From positions 62,001-126,000 of the forward strand of contig NZ_SNXB01000012.1 in assembly GCF_004362055.1 (NCBI RefSeq): a stretch of 64,000 nucleotides of DNA, in the 5' to 3' direction. The translations under genes and the position numbers were made by a program. This document shows positions 53,698-62,192 of this stretch, piece after piece. The notes under the pieces are model-generated. The model saw only the letters and a program-made list of their open reading frames with translations. It was not told where the DNA came from and did not search any database. The DNA is from Flavobacterium sp. 245. GTDB taxonomy: Bacteria; Bacteroidota; Bacteroidia; Flavobacteriales; Flavobacteriaceae. Position 1 is the stretch's first letter; every line of letters begins with the position of its first letter.

Positions 53698-53991
53698 ATG
53701 CTGACAGAAAATGATGCTGCCCAGGTTTTTGATACCATACTGAGTATCCCGGGCATGAATGAAACGGTGAAGATTGATCTGAAGATTTCACGAAAAAATG
53801 TGCTGCTGCTCCACCATGTGATCGGGCGCGGACTTATTGAAAATCAAAGCTGCCCATCGGTGCTGCTGCAAAGAACCGGCGAGGAAAATATTGCCGAATT
53901 AAAACAGCTTTCAACTGATTGTCTGGCAAGGGCAGGCCTTACCGAACTCAATGAAAAACTTGCCGGCCTGGGTGCCGCAAAGAAACAGTAA
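53698..53991 (+). CDS. Small protein of the mobilisation module, unknown
   Basis: A 97-residue soluble protein, rich in Leu, Asn and Glu, with no motif I know (LLLHHVIGRGLIENQ; LARAGLTELNEKL). It lies between oriT and radC on the opposite strand to both, with its own promoter-like box and terminator. Its G+C and codon use match the mob genes, so it belongs to the element. Confidence 0.72.
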   Translation: MLTENDAAQVFDTILSIPGMNETVKIDLKISRKNVLLLHHVIGRGLIENQSCPSVLLQRTGEENIAELKQLSTDCLARAGLTELNEKLAGLGAAKKQ

Positions 53992-54005
53992 AAACAAAAA
54001 AAAAA

Positions 54006-54041
54006 AAACACCGTCAGCATGAAGCGCCGACGGTGTTTTTT
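54006..54041 (+). terminator. Terminator after the 97-aa gene
   Basis: AAACACCGTC pairs with GACGGTGTTT around a 12-base loop and is followed by T residues; A residues upstream make it potentially bidirectional. Confidence 0.88.
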
Positions 54042-54167
54042 ATTTCGTATCAGGGTGCAGGCATCAGGTTGAAGGTTACCACAATAAACAGCTAAAAGTT
54101 TTAATATACCTGCGACACTTTTACAGCATCACAACCTCTGCCTTACAGAGCAGCCACACCCCGGCTT

Positions 54168-54224
<57 letters not shown>

Positions 54225-54236
54225 GAAAAAAAGGCG

Positions 54237-54704
54237 CTATAAGGCGCCTTCATCTGCAAAGGAATAATAGTTTTCTGAAGTGACAATCACATGATCCAGC
54301 AGCGGAATGTCCAGCAGCTCTCCTGCCTGTTTAATCTTTCTGGTAATGCTTTTATCAGCTTCTGAAGGAATTGTTTTGCCAGAGGGATGATTGTGGCTGA
54401 TGATGATGCCAACGGCACTGGCTTTCAGTGCAGCGGCAAACAGAAGTCTGATGTCAACAATAGTACCTGAGATGCCTCCTGAAGAAGCTTCATATATACC
54501 CAGTACTCTATTGGACTGGTTCAGCAGCAGCACTTTGAACTGCTCCAGAAATTCAATCTTGCCTGGATCCCAGCAGTCCTTCAAAAGTGCATAGGCACAT
54601 CTGGAGGATGTAATAAGAGGTCTCTGGGAACTTTTTACTTTTGTTTTATAAATCAGATCAATTTCTGAAACGATTTTCCAATCGTTGTTTGCTGCAGTTT
54701 TCAT
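54237..54704 (-). CDS. RadC-like JAB/MPN-domain protein of a mobile element (copy 2)
   Basis: A 155-residue homologue of the 21835 protein, with the JAMM motif SHNHPSG followed by SEADKSIT and the Glu in LGIYEASSGG. Both start with NDWKIVSEIDLIYKTKV-like sequences (NQNWQTVSEIELIYKTKV in copy 1), so they are clear orthologues or paralogues. In this module radC is beyond oriT and the 97-residue gene. Confidence 0.9.
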   Translation of the reverse strand: MKTAANNDWKIVSEIDLIYKTKVKSSQRPLITSSRCAYALLKDCWDPGKIEFLEQFKVLLLNQSNRVLGIYEASSGGISGTIVDIRLLFAAALKASAVGIIISHNHPSGKTIPSEADKSITRKIKQAGELLDIPLLDHVIVTSENYYSFADEGAL

Positions 54705-54741
54705 GATGCTAAATATTTAAGATTAATTTTAGCACCGCCCG

Positions 54742-54842
54742 CGGGCAGAAGCAAGCAAGCGCAGAAAGCAACGCAATAAAGCAGGACGGATGTACTGCAT
54801 TTATGGGGGAATTTTTTGCAGCGCCCCGCCGCGCTGTGCCCG
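54742..54842. other. Structured element upstream of radC (copy 2)
   Basis: The outer stem CGGGCA (54742-54747) pairs with TGCCCG (54837-54842). Inside are AAGCAACGCAATAAAGCAGG and the GCATTTATGGGGGAATTTTT block, as in 22340-22431, where the outer stem bases differ. The two copies keep pairing while changing sequence. Confidence 0.6.
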
Positions 54843-55289
54843 AACTTTGTGATGGAATTAAACGGTATTTACATCCCCCGTTGCACCTGTACCAGAAAGA
54901 CTGAAAGGATCAGGATATAGAGTAAGGCAAACTGCTGCAGAGCCGGTGTAATAAATGTGAGTGTAAACTAACTGCAGACATCTGGTTAGGGGGCTGAACG
55001 GGAATTAAGCAGTACCAATAAACAGTAAACAAATAAAGGATAAAACCTTTGAGGCATTGCCTCATGTGTTGTTTTAAAAACTACTTCTACAGCATATAAT
55101 AGGGCATCTACCCGCCTGATTACCTGATAGCTATTTTATAAATGCAAATCATTATTCTGTAAAAAAATTGCTGCTATCCTTTTTACATTTGACAAAGGAC
55201 AAACGAGTACAAGCACGGCAATACCGGCAAACTTGCTAAGAACACTATTTTTAAAAAACAAAAGCAATAATTTAATTAAAAAAAATGAA
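54843..55289 (+). other. Gene-poor stretch with promoter box before the acidic gene
   Basis: No convincing ORF until 55290. It contains a perfect 7-bp palindrome TGAGGCA-T-TGCCTCA (55050-55064) and TACATTTG (55184-55191), the same -7-like box as at the R-M controller, followed by GACAAAGGACAAA, a half-match to its operator. The TAATAAATGTG string near 54950 also occurs near 22507. Confidence 0.45.
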
Positions 55290-55658
55290 ATGAAAAATTC
55301 AGATACACCGGAAAATTACCCTCAGGATGACAGGAATTTTCAAAACGCAAACACAGACCCAAAAAGCAGTGATACGAACAACAATCCTTATGATTCAGAG
55401 AATCTGGACCATGAATCAGACAGCGCGTCCAAAGATATAACCGAGAAGGACATTGAAGCGGACCTTATAGAAAATGATCCCTCAGAAGGGTTTGAAACTG
55501 ATATTGATACCCAGAGCAGCGATGATGCTGAAAATGATTACTTTGAAACCATAGAGCCCGATCAGGATAATCCAGTCAAAAAGGAATTCGAAATTGGGCA
55601 GCTGGGAAATGAGGAGCTTAAAGAAGATGAACTTACCAGAGATGAGAAAGCTAATTGA
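55290..55658 (+). CDS. Acidic, low-complexity protein, unknown
   Basis: A protein of about 122 residues from the ATG at 55290; a TTG at 55233 would add 19 residues but is less likely. It is dominated by Asp, Glu, Asn and Ser, with no hydrophobic core, so it is probably disordered. Similar acidic proteins occur near mobile modules in Bacteroidetes. Some phage-encoded DNA mimics are also acidic, but there is no other support for that here. Confidence 0.6.
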   Translation: MKNSDTPENYPQDDRNFQNANTDPKSSDTNNNPYDSENLDHESDSASKDITEKDIEADLIENDPSEGFETDIDTQSSDDAENDYFETIEPDQDNPVKKEFEIGQLGNEELKEDELTRDEKAN

Positions 55659-56020
55659 TCACCTGGCAATATAAAACCCTCCCAGCGAAAATTTTAAGGT
55701 GCCCAGATTTGATGCCTGTAAAAAACCGTTATCATTAACGGCTTTTCTTATAGGATCTTAGGAATAAAACAGTTCCAGGCAGTATTTTAGCCCCGATTGA
55801 TTCGCCAGTTCGCTTCGCTCGTGTGAAGTGGAAATCCTTTTGTGCCTGGGTGGGCACAAAAGATTACAATGTATAGCGGGAAGATCTCCTGAAAATAATA
55901 TTAAAAGTCCCTCTCACTGCTTTTTTAATATCAAATAGAAAATGAAAAGGGCCTCTTTCATTGAAAAGGGCGTTTTATTTGCAATGCTTTTTACAGGCTA
56001 ATTAATTCAATTCGCTGCCT
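55659..56020. other. Intergenic stretch with a 10-bp hairpin element
   Basis: A CTTTTGTGCC/GGCACAAAAG stem (55837-55862) sits in a block bounded by CCCCGATTGATTCG and TAGCGGGAAGATCTCCTGAAAA. From memory, similar blocks recur between genes in Flavobacteria; I cannot verify this here. No gene is supported. Confidence 0.5.
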
Positions 56021-56269
56021 TTACTTGAAAATATATATGCTGTCCTCCAGCTGCTCTCTGGCAATAAATGCAGTGATAAATTCACGGACTTCATTGTCAG
56101 TACCCGTCTCAATATCAAAAGAATTGATGTGAAATTCATCATCCTGATCCAGAATATGTATGATCTCTGTGTAACCCTTTGAGATCAGACTTCCTTTTAA
56201 TTTAATAATATTAGACTGCTGCCTGCCGTCCAGTTCTTTTCGAACCTTAAGCTTCATCCCCTTTTCCAT
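56021..56269 (-). CDS. Small protein of 82 aa, unknown
   Basis: A soluble protein with a basic start (MEKGMKLKVRKELDGRQQ) and an acidic second half (HILDQDDEFHINSFDIETG). It has no known motif. It starts with a good ATG and is preceded by an A/T-rich spacer. It stands alone, downstream of the xse operon's terminator. Confidence 0.62.
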   Translation of the reverse strand: MEKGMKLKVRKELDGRQQSNIIKLKGSLISKGYTEIIHILDQDDEFHINSFDIETGTDNEVREFITAFIAREQLEDSIYIFK

Positions 56270-56458
56270 TGCAATTAATTTAAATAATATAGATGCTGTT
56301 TGACATCAAATATAAAAATTATTTAATGATATCTAATTCAAGATTCAATAAAATATATTGATACTTTCATTACCGATTCTAACGGGTATCAGCCTGTTAT
56401 TACTGAAAGGAGCGGGCATTTTATCCTCATTAGTATTTGGAATAAAAGATGCAAAAAA
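56270..56458. other. Spacer before the small 82-aa gene
   Basis: A/T-rich spacer that should hold the promoter of the 56021-56269 gene. I see nothing else in it. Confidence 0.4.
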
Positions 56459-56485
56459 AAGTCCCATTATATTCTAATGGGACTT
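56459..56485 (-). terminator. Terminator of the xseA-xseB operon
   Basis: An 11-bp perfect stem AAGTCCCATTA/TAATGGGACTT with a five-base loop; the minus strand has eight T after it. It is about 120 bases beyond xseB. Confidence 0.88.
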
Positions 56486-56604
56486 ATAAAGTAAGAGGCA
56501 TATATAAATTGAATATCAAAATTTTAATTTTAAGTATTCCTATTTATTCGGATTATACACCTTCATAATGAAGAAACCTTCTGCCTGGTATATACCTTCC
56601 TTAA

Positions 56605-56811
56605 TTAATTCTCAGGGTTCTCCATCCTGCTGATGATTTTATTAACCTCCGCTTCTGTATTTTTAAGTTTGGTTTGGCAGAACTCAATTAACTCTGACGC
56701 CCTTTTGACTTTTGAAGCCAACTGGTCAACTGATATTTCTTCACTTTCTATTTCTTTTGAAATGGCTGTCAGCTCGGACTTTGCCGCCTCATAGGTCAGT
56801 TTTTCTTCCAT
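56605..56811 (-). CDS. xseB: Exonuclease VII small subunit XseB
   Basis: A 68-residue helical protein (LTYEAAKSELTAISKEIE; VKRASELIEFCQTKLKNTEAE), typical of XseB in length and sequence. It forms the small subunit of exonuclease VII, which degrades single-stranded DNA to short oligonucleotides. It overlaps xseA by 23 bases. Confidence 0.93.
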   Translation of the reverse strand: MEEKLTYEAAKSELTAISKEIESEEISVDQLASKVKRASELIEFCQTKLKNTEAEVNKIISRMENPEN

Positions 56812-58225
56812 TGTATTGTATTTTTTCTTTAACTGTGCTTTTAAGTTTTGCGTCTCTCAGTATTACTTCGATCTCCTGCCCGGCCTCTATGCTTTCTGAG
56901 CTGCTGATAATTTTTTCATTTACCTTGACAATTGCATATCCTTTGCGTAGTATATTATGCGGGGACATCATCTGTATGCTTTTCTGGTGGTAATCCAAAG
57001 TAAGCTTCTCATGGCGAAGATACTCACTAGCCTCATTTTTTATGCTGTTTTTTATATTCACTAGCTCATTTTTATTCTGTTGTATCAGCATTTTAGGACT
57101 CTGCGCCAGCTGTTGTACAGCGAGGATAAGTGACTTTTGGTGTCCATAGAAAACTGCCCTGGAATTGCTTGTAATCCGATGATTAGTTCGGGTAAGCTCT
57201 TCCCTATGCATTTGTATGAGCTCCTTTGTGTTACGAGAAATGTCGTTTTTGAGCTCGCTTAGTTCTTTATAATGGACAGGAAAACGCTGCTGTGATTTTA
57301 TGATTATATTTTGCTGCAGCGAGAATATTTCAAGCTCAAAACTTCGGTTATGGGCAATGATGAACTCAGCCGCCTTTGTTGGTGTTTTGGTATTCGTATG
57401 GGCCATCAGGTCCGTAATACTGACATTTTTCTGGTGCCCTATACCTGTTATAACCGGAATGGGAAACTTGGCCACTGCCCTTCCGATATTATAATTGTCA
57501 AAAATCAGAAAATCAGACTGTGAGCCGCCGCCCCTGTTAATCACAATGGCATCGTATGGGATTCCCGTATTATAGATTTCGATGAGTTTATTCAAGAATA
57601 GTTTTGCGTTGTTGTCTCCCTGCACAACGGTATAATAGTCATCAATCTGGAAAACATACCTAAAATTATTATGCTGCATCGTGTGGCGGAAGTCTTCGTT
57701 CCCTGCCGAGCTGCTCGAGGAGATTACAGCCACTCTCTGAATTACCGCTGGAAGCTCTAGCCGGCTGTTATAAGTGGAGTAGCCATCTCCTTCTTTTTGG
57801 ATATAATCATTTTCTCTGACCAGGCGCTCAAGGGTAGCATTTCGTTGCTGCTCGAGTATTCCCAGCATAAAATTACTGTCGATATCCAAAACGCTTACAG
57901 ACAAACCATATAAGGGATGGTAATCCACCCTCACCTGAACCAGGACATGAAGGTTGTTGGTAAAGGTTTGTCCTGTATTTTTTTCAAACTCCTCAATACA
58001 AACAGCTCCCCCTCCCCATGATTTGCCCATCATTTTGGCGGTGATCGCATTACCGTTCTGCGCCTTCTCCACCAGCTCAAAATAATGGATTTTTTTATCG
58101 GCTTTAAAGGAATGATTGGTGATATCGGCCAGTACCCAGAAACGCTGTCCTTCAAAACGCGAACTAATCGTGTCATGAATCATATCGTTGAGCGCTGATA
58201 GTCTGATATACTGTTGGGGTTCCAT
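56789..58225 (-). CDS. xseA: Exonuclease VII large subunit XseA
   Basis: A 478-residue protein with an N-terminal OB-like fold domain (to about 105), then the catalytic domain with RVAVISSSSSAGNEDF, VINRGGGSQSDFLIFDNY, PIPVITGIGHQKN and TNTKTPTKAAEF, and a long coiled-coil arm before a C-terminal domain with NILRKGYAIV. It cuts single-stranded DNA with its XseB partner. The protein is normal in length. It is the first gene of the pair. Confidence 0.95.
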   Translation of the reverse strand: MEPQQYIRLSALNDMIHDTISSRFEGQRFWVLADITNHSFKADKKIHYFELVEKAQNGNAITAKMMGKSWGGGAVCIEEFEKNTGQTFTNNLHVLVQVRVDYHPLYGLSVSVLDIDSNFMLGILEQQRNATLERLVRENDYIQKEGDGYSTYNSRLELPAVIQRVAVISSSSSAGNEDFRHTMQHNNFRYVFQIDDYYTVVQGDNNAKLFLNKLIEIYNTGIPYDAIVINRGGGSQSDFLIFDNYNIGRAVAKFPIPVITGIGHQKNVSITDLMAHTNTKTPTKAAEFIIAHNRSFELEIFSLQQNIIIKSQQRFPVHYKELSELKNDISRNTKELIQMHREELTRTNHRITSNSRAVFYGHQKSLILAVQQLAQSPKMLIQQNKNELVNIKNSIKNEASEYLRHEKLTLDYHQKSIQMMSPHNILRKGYAIVKVNEKIISSSESIEAGQEIEVILRDAKLKSTVKEKIQYNGRKTDL

Positions 58226-58448
58226 TGATCAAGATTTCTTACCAAACAGCTAAGGTAATAATATTAGCGCGGAATCTCAAAAAGGCTTAAAAAGGCAGTC
58301 CTCTTTTGAAGACAAACCTATACCAGATCCATTTGCCAGAAATCAATTTTCTGCTATAATTTTTTTTCATTAAAACAGATTATCTTTATTTTTGAGTTGC
58401 CTGCAAATGCAGAAATTTGCAATAAACCTACTTATTAAATCCTTAATA

Positions 58449-59144
58449 ATGAAAGAACATTTAGAAATGGAAAAACAGCTTGCCGCAAAGGAAGCTGTAA
58501 AGTTTATTAAAGACAATCAAATTGTGGGTTTGGGAACCGGTTCTACCGCTTATTATGCTATCGTAGAAATTGGCATATTGATAAGTAGAGGTCTAAAAAT
58601 TAAAGCTGTACCTACATCTACTAAAACTTCAAACCTTGCAAAATCTTTAAACATTCCTATCATCGATATAAATCAAGTCACTACAATTGACATTACTATC
58701 GACGGAACAGACGAATTCACCAATGATCTGGATCTGATAAAAGGAGGAGGTGGAGCATTATATCAGGAAAAGATAGTTGCCTCAAAATCTAAAAAACTAA
58801 TAATTATTGCTGACTCTTCAAAGAAAGTTGATATCCTAGGTAAATTTAAGCTTCCTATTGAAATAGAGATAAACTCTTTTGATTATGTTTTAAAGCACAT
58901 TATAGCTATAAATGGAGTCGGTGAAATTCGTTTGGCACCGACCGGCCCTTACACAACTGATCAGGGAAATTATATTATTGACGCTGATTTCGGACTGATA
59001 AACAATCCCATTGAGCTTTCCAAAAAACTTAGTCAGATAGAAGGGATAATCGGACATGGTTTATTTATTAATTTGGCAGACAGAGTAATAATGGGTTACA
59101 ACGACTCAACTATAACCTATATTCACAAATCGAGTTCACTATAA
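58449..59144 (+). CDS. rpiA: Ribose-5-phosphate isomerase A
   Basis: An enzyme of about 231 residues that interconverts ribose 5-phosphate and ribulose 5-phosphate in the pentose phosphate pathway. The active-site blocks are GLGTGSTAYYAI, TIDGTDEF, IKGGGGALYQEKIV, KLPIEIE and DADFGLI. An upstream TTG at 58392 adds 19 residues that do not fit the family; ATG at 58449 (MKEHLEME) or 58467 is better. TTATCTTTATTTTTG at about 58380 could be its promoter box. It is a single gene. Confidence 0.93.
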   Translation: MKEHLEMEKQLAAKEAVKFIKDNQIVGLGTGSTAYYAIVEIGILISRGLKIKAVPTSTKTSNLAKSLNIPIIDINQVTTIDITIDGTDEFTNDLDLIKGGGGALYQEKIVASKSKKLIIIADSSKKVDILGKFKLPIEIEINSFDYVLKHIIAINGVGEIRLAPTGPYTTDQGNYIIDADFGLINNPIELSKKLSQIEGIIGHGLFINLADRVIMGYNDSTITYIHKSSSL

Positions 59145-59352
59145 TTTTTGCCTAAAAATCTGCAAATAGTTTACAAAGAAATTCCGCCAGCTTATTGGGC
59201 GCAAAAATATTCATGATTAAATGGACTATAAGTTAGAATGAACTCAAATGAATACTTTGAGTTTTGTGGCAGAATCGTGGCACATGGCGTTTTTGAATAA
59301 TATAAATCCAGCAAAACCAATACCTAAGAAGTTTAGGTTCGAATTTATTAAA

Positions 59353-59691
59353 CTATTTACTAGAAATTAATTTTCTTCTATATAATGAACTTACAAGTAT
59401 TAGAAAATTTTGTTTTTTCAAAAATGTTAAACTTATAGTCATTAAAAAGGGAGGCAAACCTCCCTTACTACTGTTTTTTTTCGATTCCTTTTTCTTTGCA
59501 AAATATAGTTCCCAAAAGCAACCTAATACAAGAAAAGAAAATGATATTAATGAAGATAATTGTATATACAAATTTTTTTGGGGATTAATACCATCATTTA
59601 GAATTTTATATATCTGCATTCCTAACATGAGTAATCCAAAATATAGAATCACAATTAGTATTGTCCGTCTATTTTTTTTTACAAAATCCAT
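59353..59691 (-). CDS. Small two-helix membrane protein downstream of peptide 3, 3' end probably frameshifted
   Basis: The first 72 or so residues hold two hydrophobic segments (TILIVILYFGLLMLGM and LISFSFLVLGCFWELYF) and a Lys-rich end (KKKESKKNSS). After that the frame runs through a terminator hairpin at 59447-59466 and on into unlikely sequence. A one-base change in the eight-base homopolymer at 59474-59481 would end the protein at a TAG at 59470-59468, just before the terminator. It lies just below the third bacteriocin-like peptide on the same strand, so an immunity role is a fair guess. Confidence 0.6.
   Translation of the reverse strand: MDFVKKNRRTILIVILYFGLLMLGMQIYKILNDGINPQKNLYIQLSSLISFSFLVLGCFWELYFAKKKESKKNSSKGGLPPFLMTISLTFLKKQNFLILVSSLYRRKLISSK
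59447..59466 (-). terminator. Terminator of the peptide 3 operon
   Basis: An 8-bp stem AAGGGAGG/CCTCCCTT with a four-base loop and, on the minus strand, a T-run. Confidence 0.85.
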
Positions 59692-59781
59692 ATCTAATGT
59701 TTTTTAATCAATTAATATTCAAAATTGTATTTATAAATTTAATCAATTATTCTATAAAAATTGGATCACGAGCCTCAGCTT

Positions 59782-59955
59782 CTAAAGTTCTGGCTTATTG
59801 GACGCACAGTCCTGTGCCAAAGCGATACTTCCATGGATAAATGACGCTGCAAAAAGACCAGCTCCTATTGGTCCTGCAACCAAAAATGCGCCGGCAAAAG
59901 TTAATCCAAGACCAACGGCTGACCATCCACATCCGTCTTCGGAAAAATTTTCCAT
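59782..59955 (-). CDS. Bacteriocin-like peptide 3, leader interrupted by a frameshift
   Basis: The frame from ATG 59955 gives MENFSEDG then a 49-residue Gly/Ala-rich core starting CGWSAVGLG, with Cys near both ends. Upstream an ATG at 59978 begins MKKLI and stops; adding one A to the six-base A tract (forward T at 59970-59975) would give MKKINLDQMENFSEDG, which aligns with the MKKLELIQMENLEAMKGG leader of peptide 1. So this is a homologous precursor whose leader is out of frame, by real mutation, phase variation or sequencing error. The cleavage site would be Asp-Gly and not Gly-Gly. Its LytTR-type site lies about 105 bases upstream. Confidence 0.68.
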   Translation of the reverse strand: MENFSEDGCGWSAVGLGLTFAGAFLVAGPIGAGLFAASFIHGSIALAQDCASNKPEL

Positions 59956-60080
59956 TTGATCTAGATTAATTTTTTCATTTTTTTATACCTAAAAGGTTTA
60001 AAAAACTAGAGGTCTAAAATTATACATTTTGCAAGTATTGCAAATGTAGTTTCATTGATATAGTATTCATATTGAAAAGT

Positions 60081-60130
60081 AGTTAACGGTCGAATTTAGA
60101 TTTTAAAGTTAGATTTTAGAGGTTAACGTA
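60081..60130 (-). promoter_or_regulatory. LytTR-type triple direct repeat 4 (peptide 3)
   Basis: On the minus strand the repeats read TACGTTAAC, a weak AACTTTAAA, and ACCGTTAAC, each 20 bp apart, followed by ACTACTTTT. The orientation is toward the peptide 3 gene. The LytTR regulator gene lies on the other side at 60650-61414. Confidence 0.65.
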
Positions 60131-60282
60131 ATAAAAAATCTTATTTAATTCATTACTATTTATTTTTATGATAATATATCTAGATAGCTTTAAAGTATAA
60201 TCGGTATAACAAAGATATGATCAGATTTTTTCAATTCTCTATATCATTAATCCCATTATTTTAACACGTTACCTATTATGAA

Positions 60283-60322
60283 CAGGAAGCATTCAAATAT
60301 CTAATCAGATTATTGAAGATTA
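60283..60322 (-). repeat. tRNA-3'-end-like scar arm (copy 4 of 4)
   Basis: GGAAGCATTCAAATATCTAA and TTATTGAAGATTA match 21703-21741 in the same orientation and 6403 and 12565 inverted. The acceptor-like core itself has decayed here (ACAGGAAG). Confidence 0.45.
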
Positions 60323-60350
60323 CCGAGCGATTATAGTGTAAAACTCAGTG

Positions 60351-60410
60351 ATGTTGACCATCTGTTTACAATTTAAAGTGACCACCCCATTACGGTGCAA
60401 AGTTAGCATC
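60351..60410. mobile_element. IS21-type end remnant (multiple terminal repeats)
   Basis: TGACCATCTGTTTACAATTTAAAG, a 24-base unit, is followed by a related unit beginning TGACCACCCCATTACGGTGC and a partial third (TTAGCATCTC). Tandem diverged terminal repeats of this type are usual at ends of IS21-family elements. No transposase gene or other end is visible in the window, so this is a leftover. Confidence 0.4.
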
Positions 60411-60649
60411 TCGATTTATTTCAAAAAACTACTTTTTTTTCATGTGTTAATTATTATTTCAAATATAGATAAATAATTATCCCTTCGTTATGCTTTTTTT
60501 CATTCTCATTGATTCCCCATGTAGTTCAATCCTGTTTGTACCGCTCTTTAAGGGCTATACAAGTAAAATTATAGTAAAATGATAAACCAATGATTTCTTT
60601 CTTTAATCAGCATAACTGCTTGGTAATTTTAAAAATCCAGATAATTGTA

Positions 60650-61414
60650 TTATTCCCTAATTTTTAAAAATCGATTAAATTCTTCTTTTTTCCTTTTGGC
60701 AATGGGAAGTAATTTTCCATTTACTAATTGACAATAACTCCCATCTTTCTTTATTATCCTTGAAGTATACTTAATATTTATAATGTAGGATTTATGAATT
60801 CGAAAAAAACTCGCTGAATCCAAAACCCCTTCATAATGGATCAGGTTTTTATTCGATACGTGCTGTGTTCCATCAATTAGATAAAAAGTAGCATATTTAC
60901 TATCTGACTCCACAAAAATGACATCTGAAACTTTAAATAATTCAATTTTATCTATAGAAACAACTGCTAAATAATCTTTATTTCTTGATACATCAACCTG
61001 GGTTTTATCAACTTTATACTCATGCTTAAAATCAAAATAAGAATTCCATACAAGTTTCTGAACTGCTTTGTTAATTGCTACAACGAGGTCTTCTAGAATA
61101 ATTGGTTTTAATATATAATCGATCGCATTATATTTTATCGCCTTGATTGCATATTGCTCATGTGAACTAACAAAAATTAATTGTGCTTTATTTATTTCTA
61201 TTTGATCCAGTACCTCAAAAACTTCATTTTCACGTAAACGGCTGTCTAAAAAAAGAATATCCGGATTATGATCATTAATTACTACAACTGCCTCCGAAAT
61301 CGACATAGCTTGCGCGACAATTTCAATCTTAGGAAAATACTTTGATATAAAATGTTTCAATAGCAAAATATTGTTCATTTCGTCATCAACTATGACTGCT
61401 TTATAAATATTCAT
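60650..61414 (-). CDS. LytTR-type response regulator
   Basis: A 254-residue regulator: receiver domain (residues 1-120; acidic VDDE, phosphoacceptor in ILFLDSRL, Lys in YILKPI) and a C-terminal LytTR DNA-binding domain (about 150-254; VSDVIFVESDSKYATFYL, FRIHKSYIINIKYTSRI). LytTR proteins bind pairs of 9-bp direct repeats about 21 bp apart, the pattern found at four places in this window. No partner LytS-type kinase is adjacent. The gene is 700 bases from peptide 3, so it is the natural candidate controller of the bacteriocin-like genes. Confidence 0.93.
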   Translation of the reverse strand: MNIYKAVIVDDEMNNILLLKHFISKYFPKIEIVAQAMSISEAVVVINDHNPDILFLDSRLRENEVFEVLDQIEINKAQLIFVSSHEQYAIKAIKYNAIDYILKPIILEDLVVAINKAVQKLVWNSYFDFKHEYKVDKTQVDVSRNKDYLAVVSIDKIELFKVSDVIFVESDSKYATFYLIDGTQHVSNKNLIHYEGVLDSASFFRIHKSYIINIKYTSRIIKKDGSYCQLVNGKLLPIAKRKKEEFNRFLKIRE

Positions 61415-61498
61415 AAAATGGGTGGTTTTAAATTATGGAATTTAAATTTTAACTTTTCATCTGCTAGGTTCACCTAAAACTTAGTGCTATTTTAAAAT

Positions 61499-61621
61499 TT
61501 AGATCATTTTGAACTTATTATTTACTGTGCTACTACTTGGCTTTTCTCTAATCTTAAGATCTTCAATCTTATAAAAATCCTGTTCTTTTTTGGATTGAAT
61601 TAAAAATTTCGATTCTTTCAT
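61499..61621 (-). CDS. Small ORF of 40 aa upstream of the LytTR regulator
   Basis: An ATG at 61621 opens a 40-residue charged peptide (MKESKFLIQSKKEQDFYKIE) that ends 84 bases before the regulator gene on the same strand. It has no signal peptide or Gly-Gly site. It may be a small gene, part of a lost kinase gene, or chance. Confidence 0.3.
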   Translation of the reverse strand: MKESKFLIQSKKEQDFYKIEDLKIREKPSSSTVNNKFKMI

Positions 61622-62192
61622 TGATAATGCTAATTAAATATGACCTATATTCAAACTTTCTTTTTTATTAAATTAATTATGAAGCTTTTTTACCTGATGT
61701 ATTTCTTGAAAAATAAATACGAGATATTCGTTTTGCTTGCATCAACTCATAGTTTTTTTACCATTGTTTTACAGACTAAAATCTTATAATTTCAATATTT
61801 TTAAATCAATTACAGCTCCACCTTTAGACTTTTTAATTTTCTGGTATTCTTATTAAATTATTTTTAAATCTTATTAAATTATTGATGTCAATAAAAAAAA
61901 TCTATAATTAAGTTTATCTAGTAAATAATAATGTAAATTAGCTTTGTCTGTCATTACAAATCTTCTCCTTTTTACAGGAGGAAAATTGCAGCTTATCTTT
62001 TTAGATTTCTGTTCAAAAAAACACAAATATTTTAAAAACAAATGATAGTTAATACTACAAATCTTCAACAAATTTAGGACTGTTTTCAATAAACTTCCAT
62101 CTATGCAATAACTAAATACCTATATACAACAACTTTAAAAAAAAACACAAACAACTGAAAACAAACACCTTAAACCCATAAAAAACCTTATT
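61622..62192. other. Divergent intergenic region between the two regulators
   Basis: About 570 A/T-rich bases. TAGCTTTG at 61939-61946 fits TAnnTTTG for the plus-strand gene at 62193. I see no other gene or stable hairpin. Confidence 0.4.

Noticed and set aside
55290..55658. Anti-restriction DNA-mimic protein
   Set aside because: The protein is acidic, but low complexity and Asn/Ser-rich with no fold to suggest mimicry; kept as unknown.
59145..59352. Remnant of an integrase or tRNA next to rpiA
   Set aside because: A GGTTCGAATTT string looks T-arm-like, but no stem pairs and no ORF is present.
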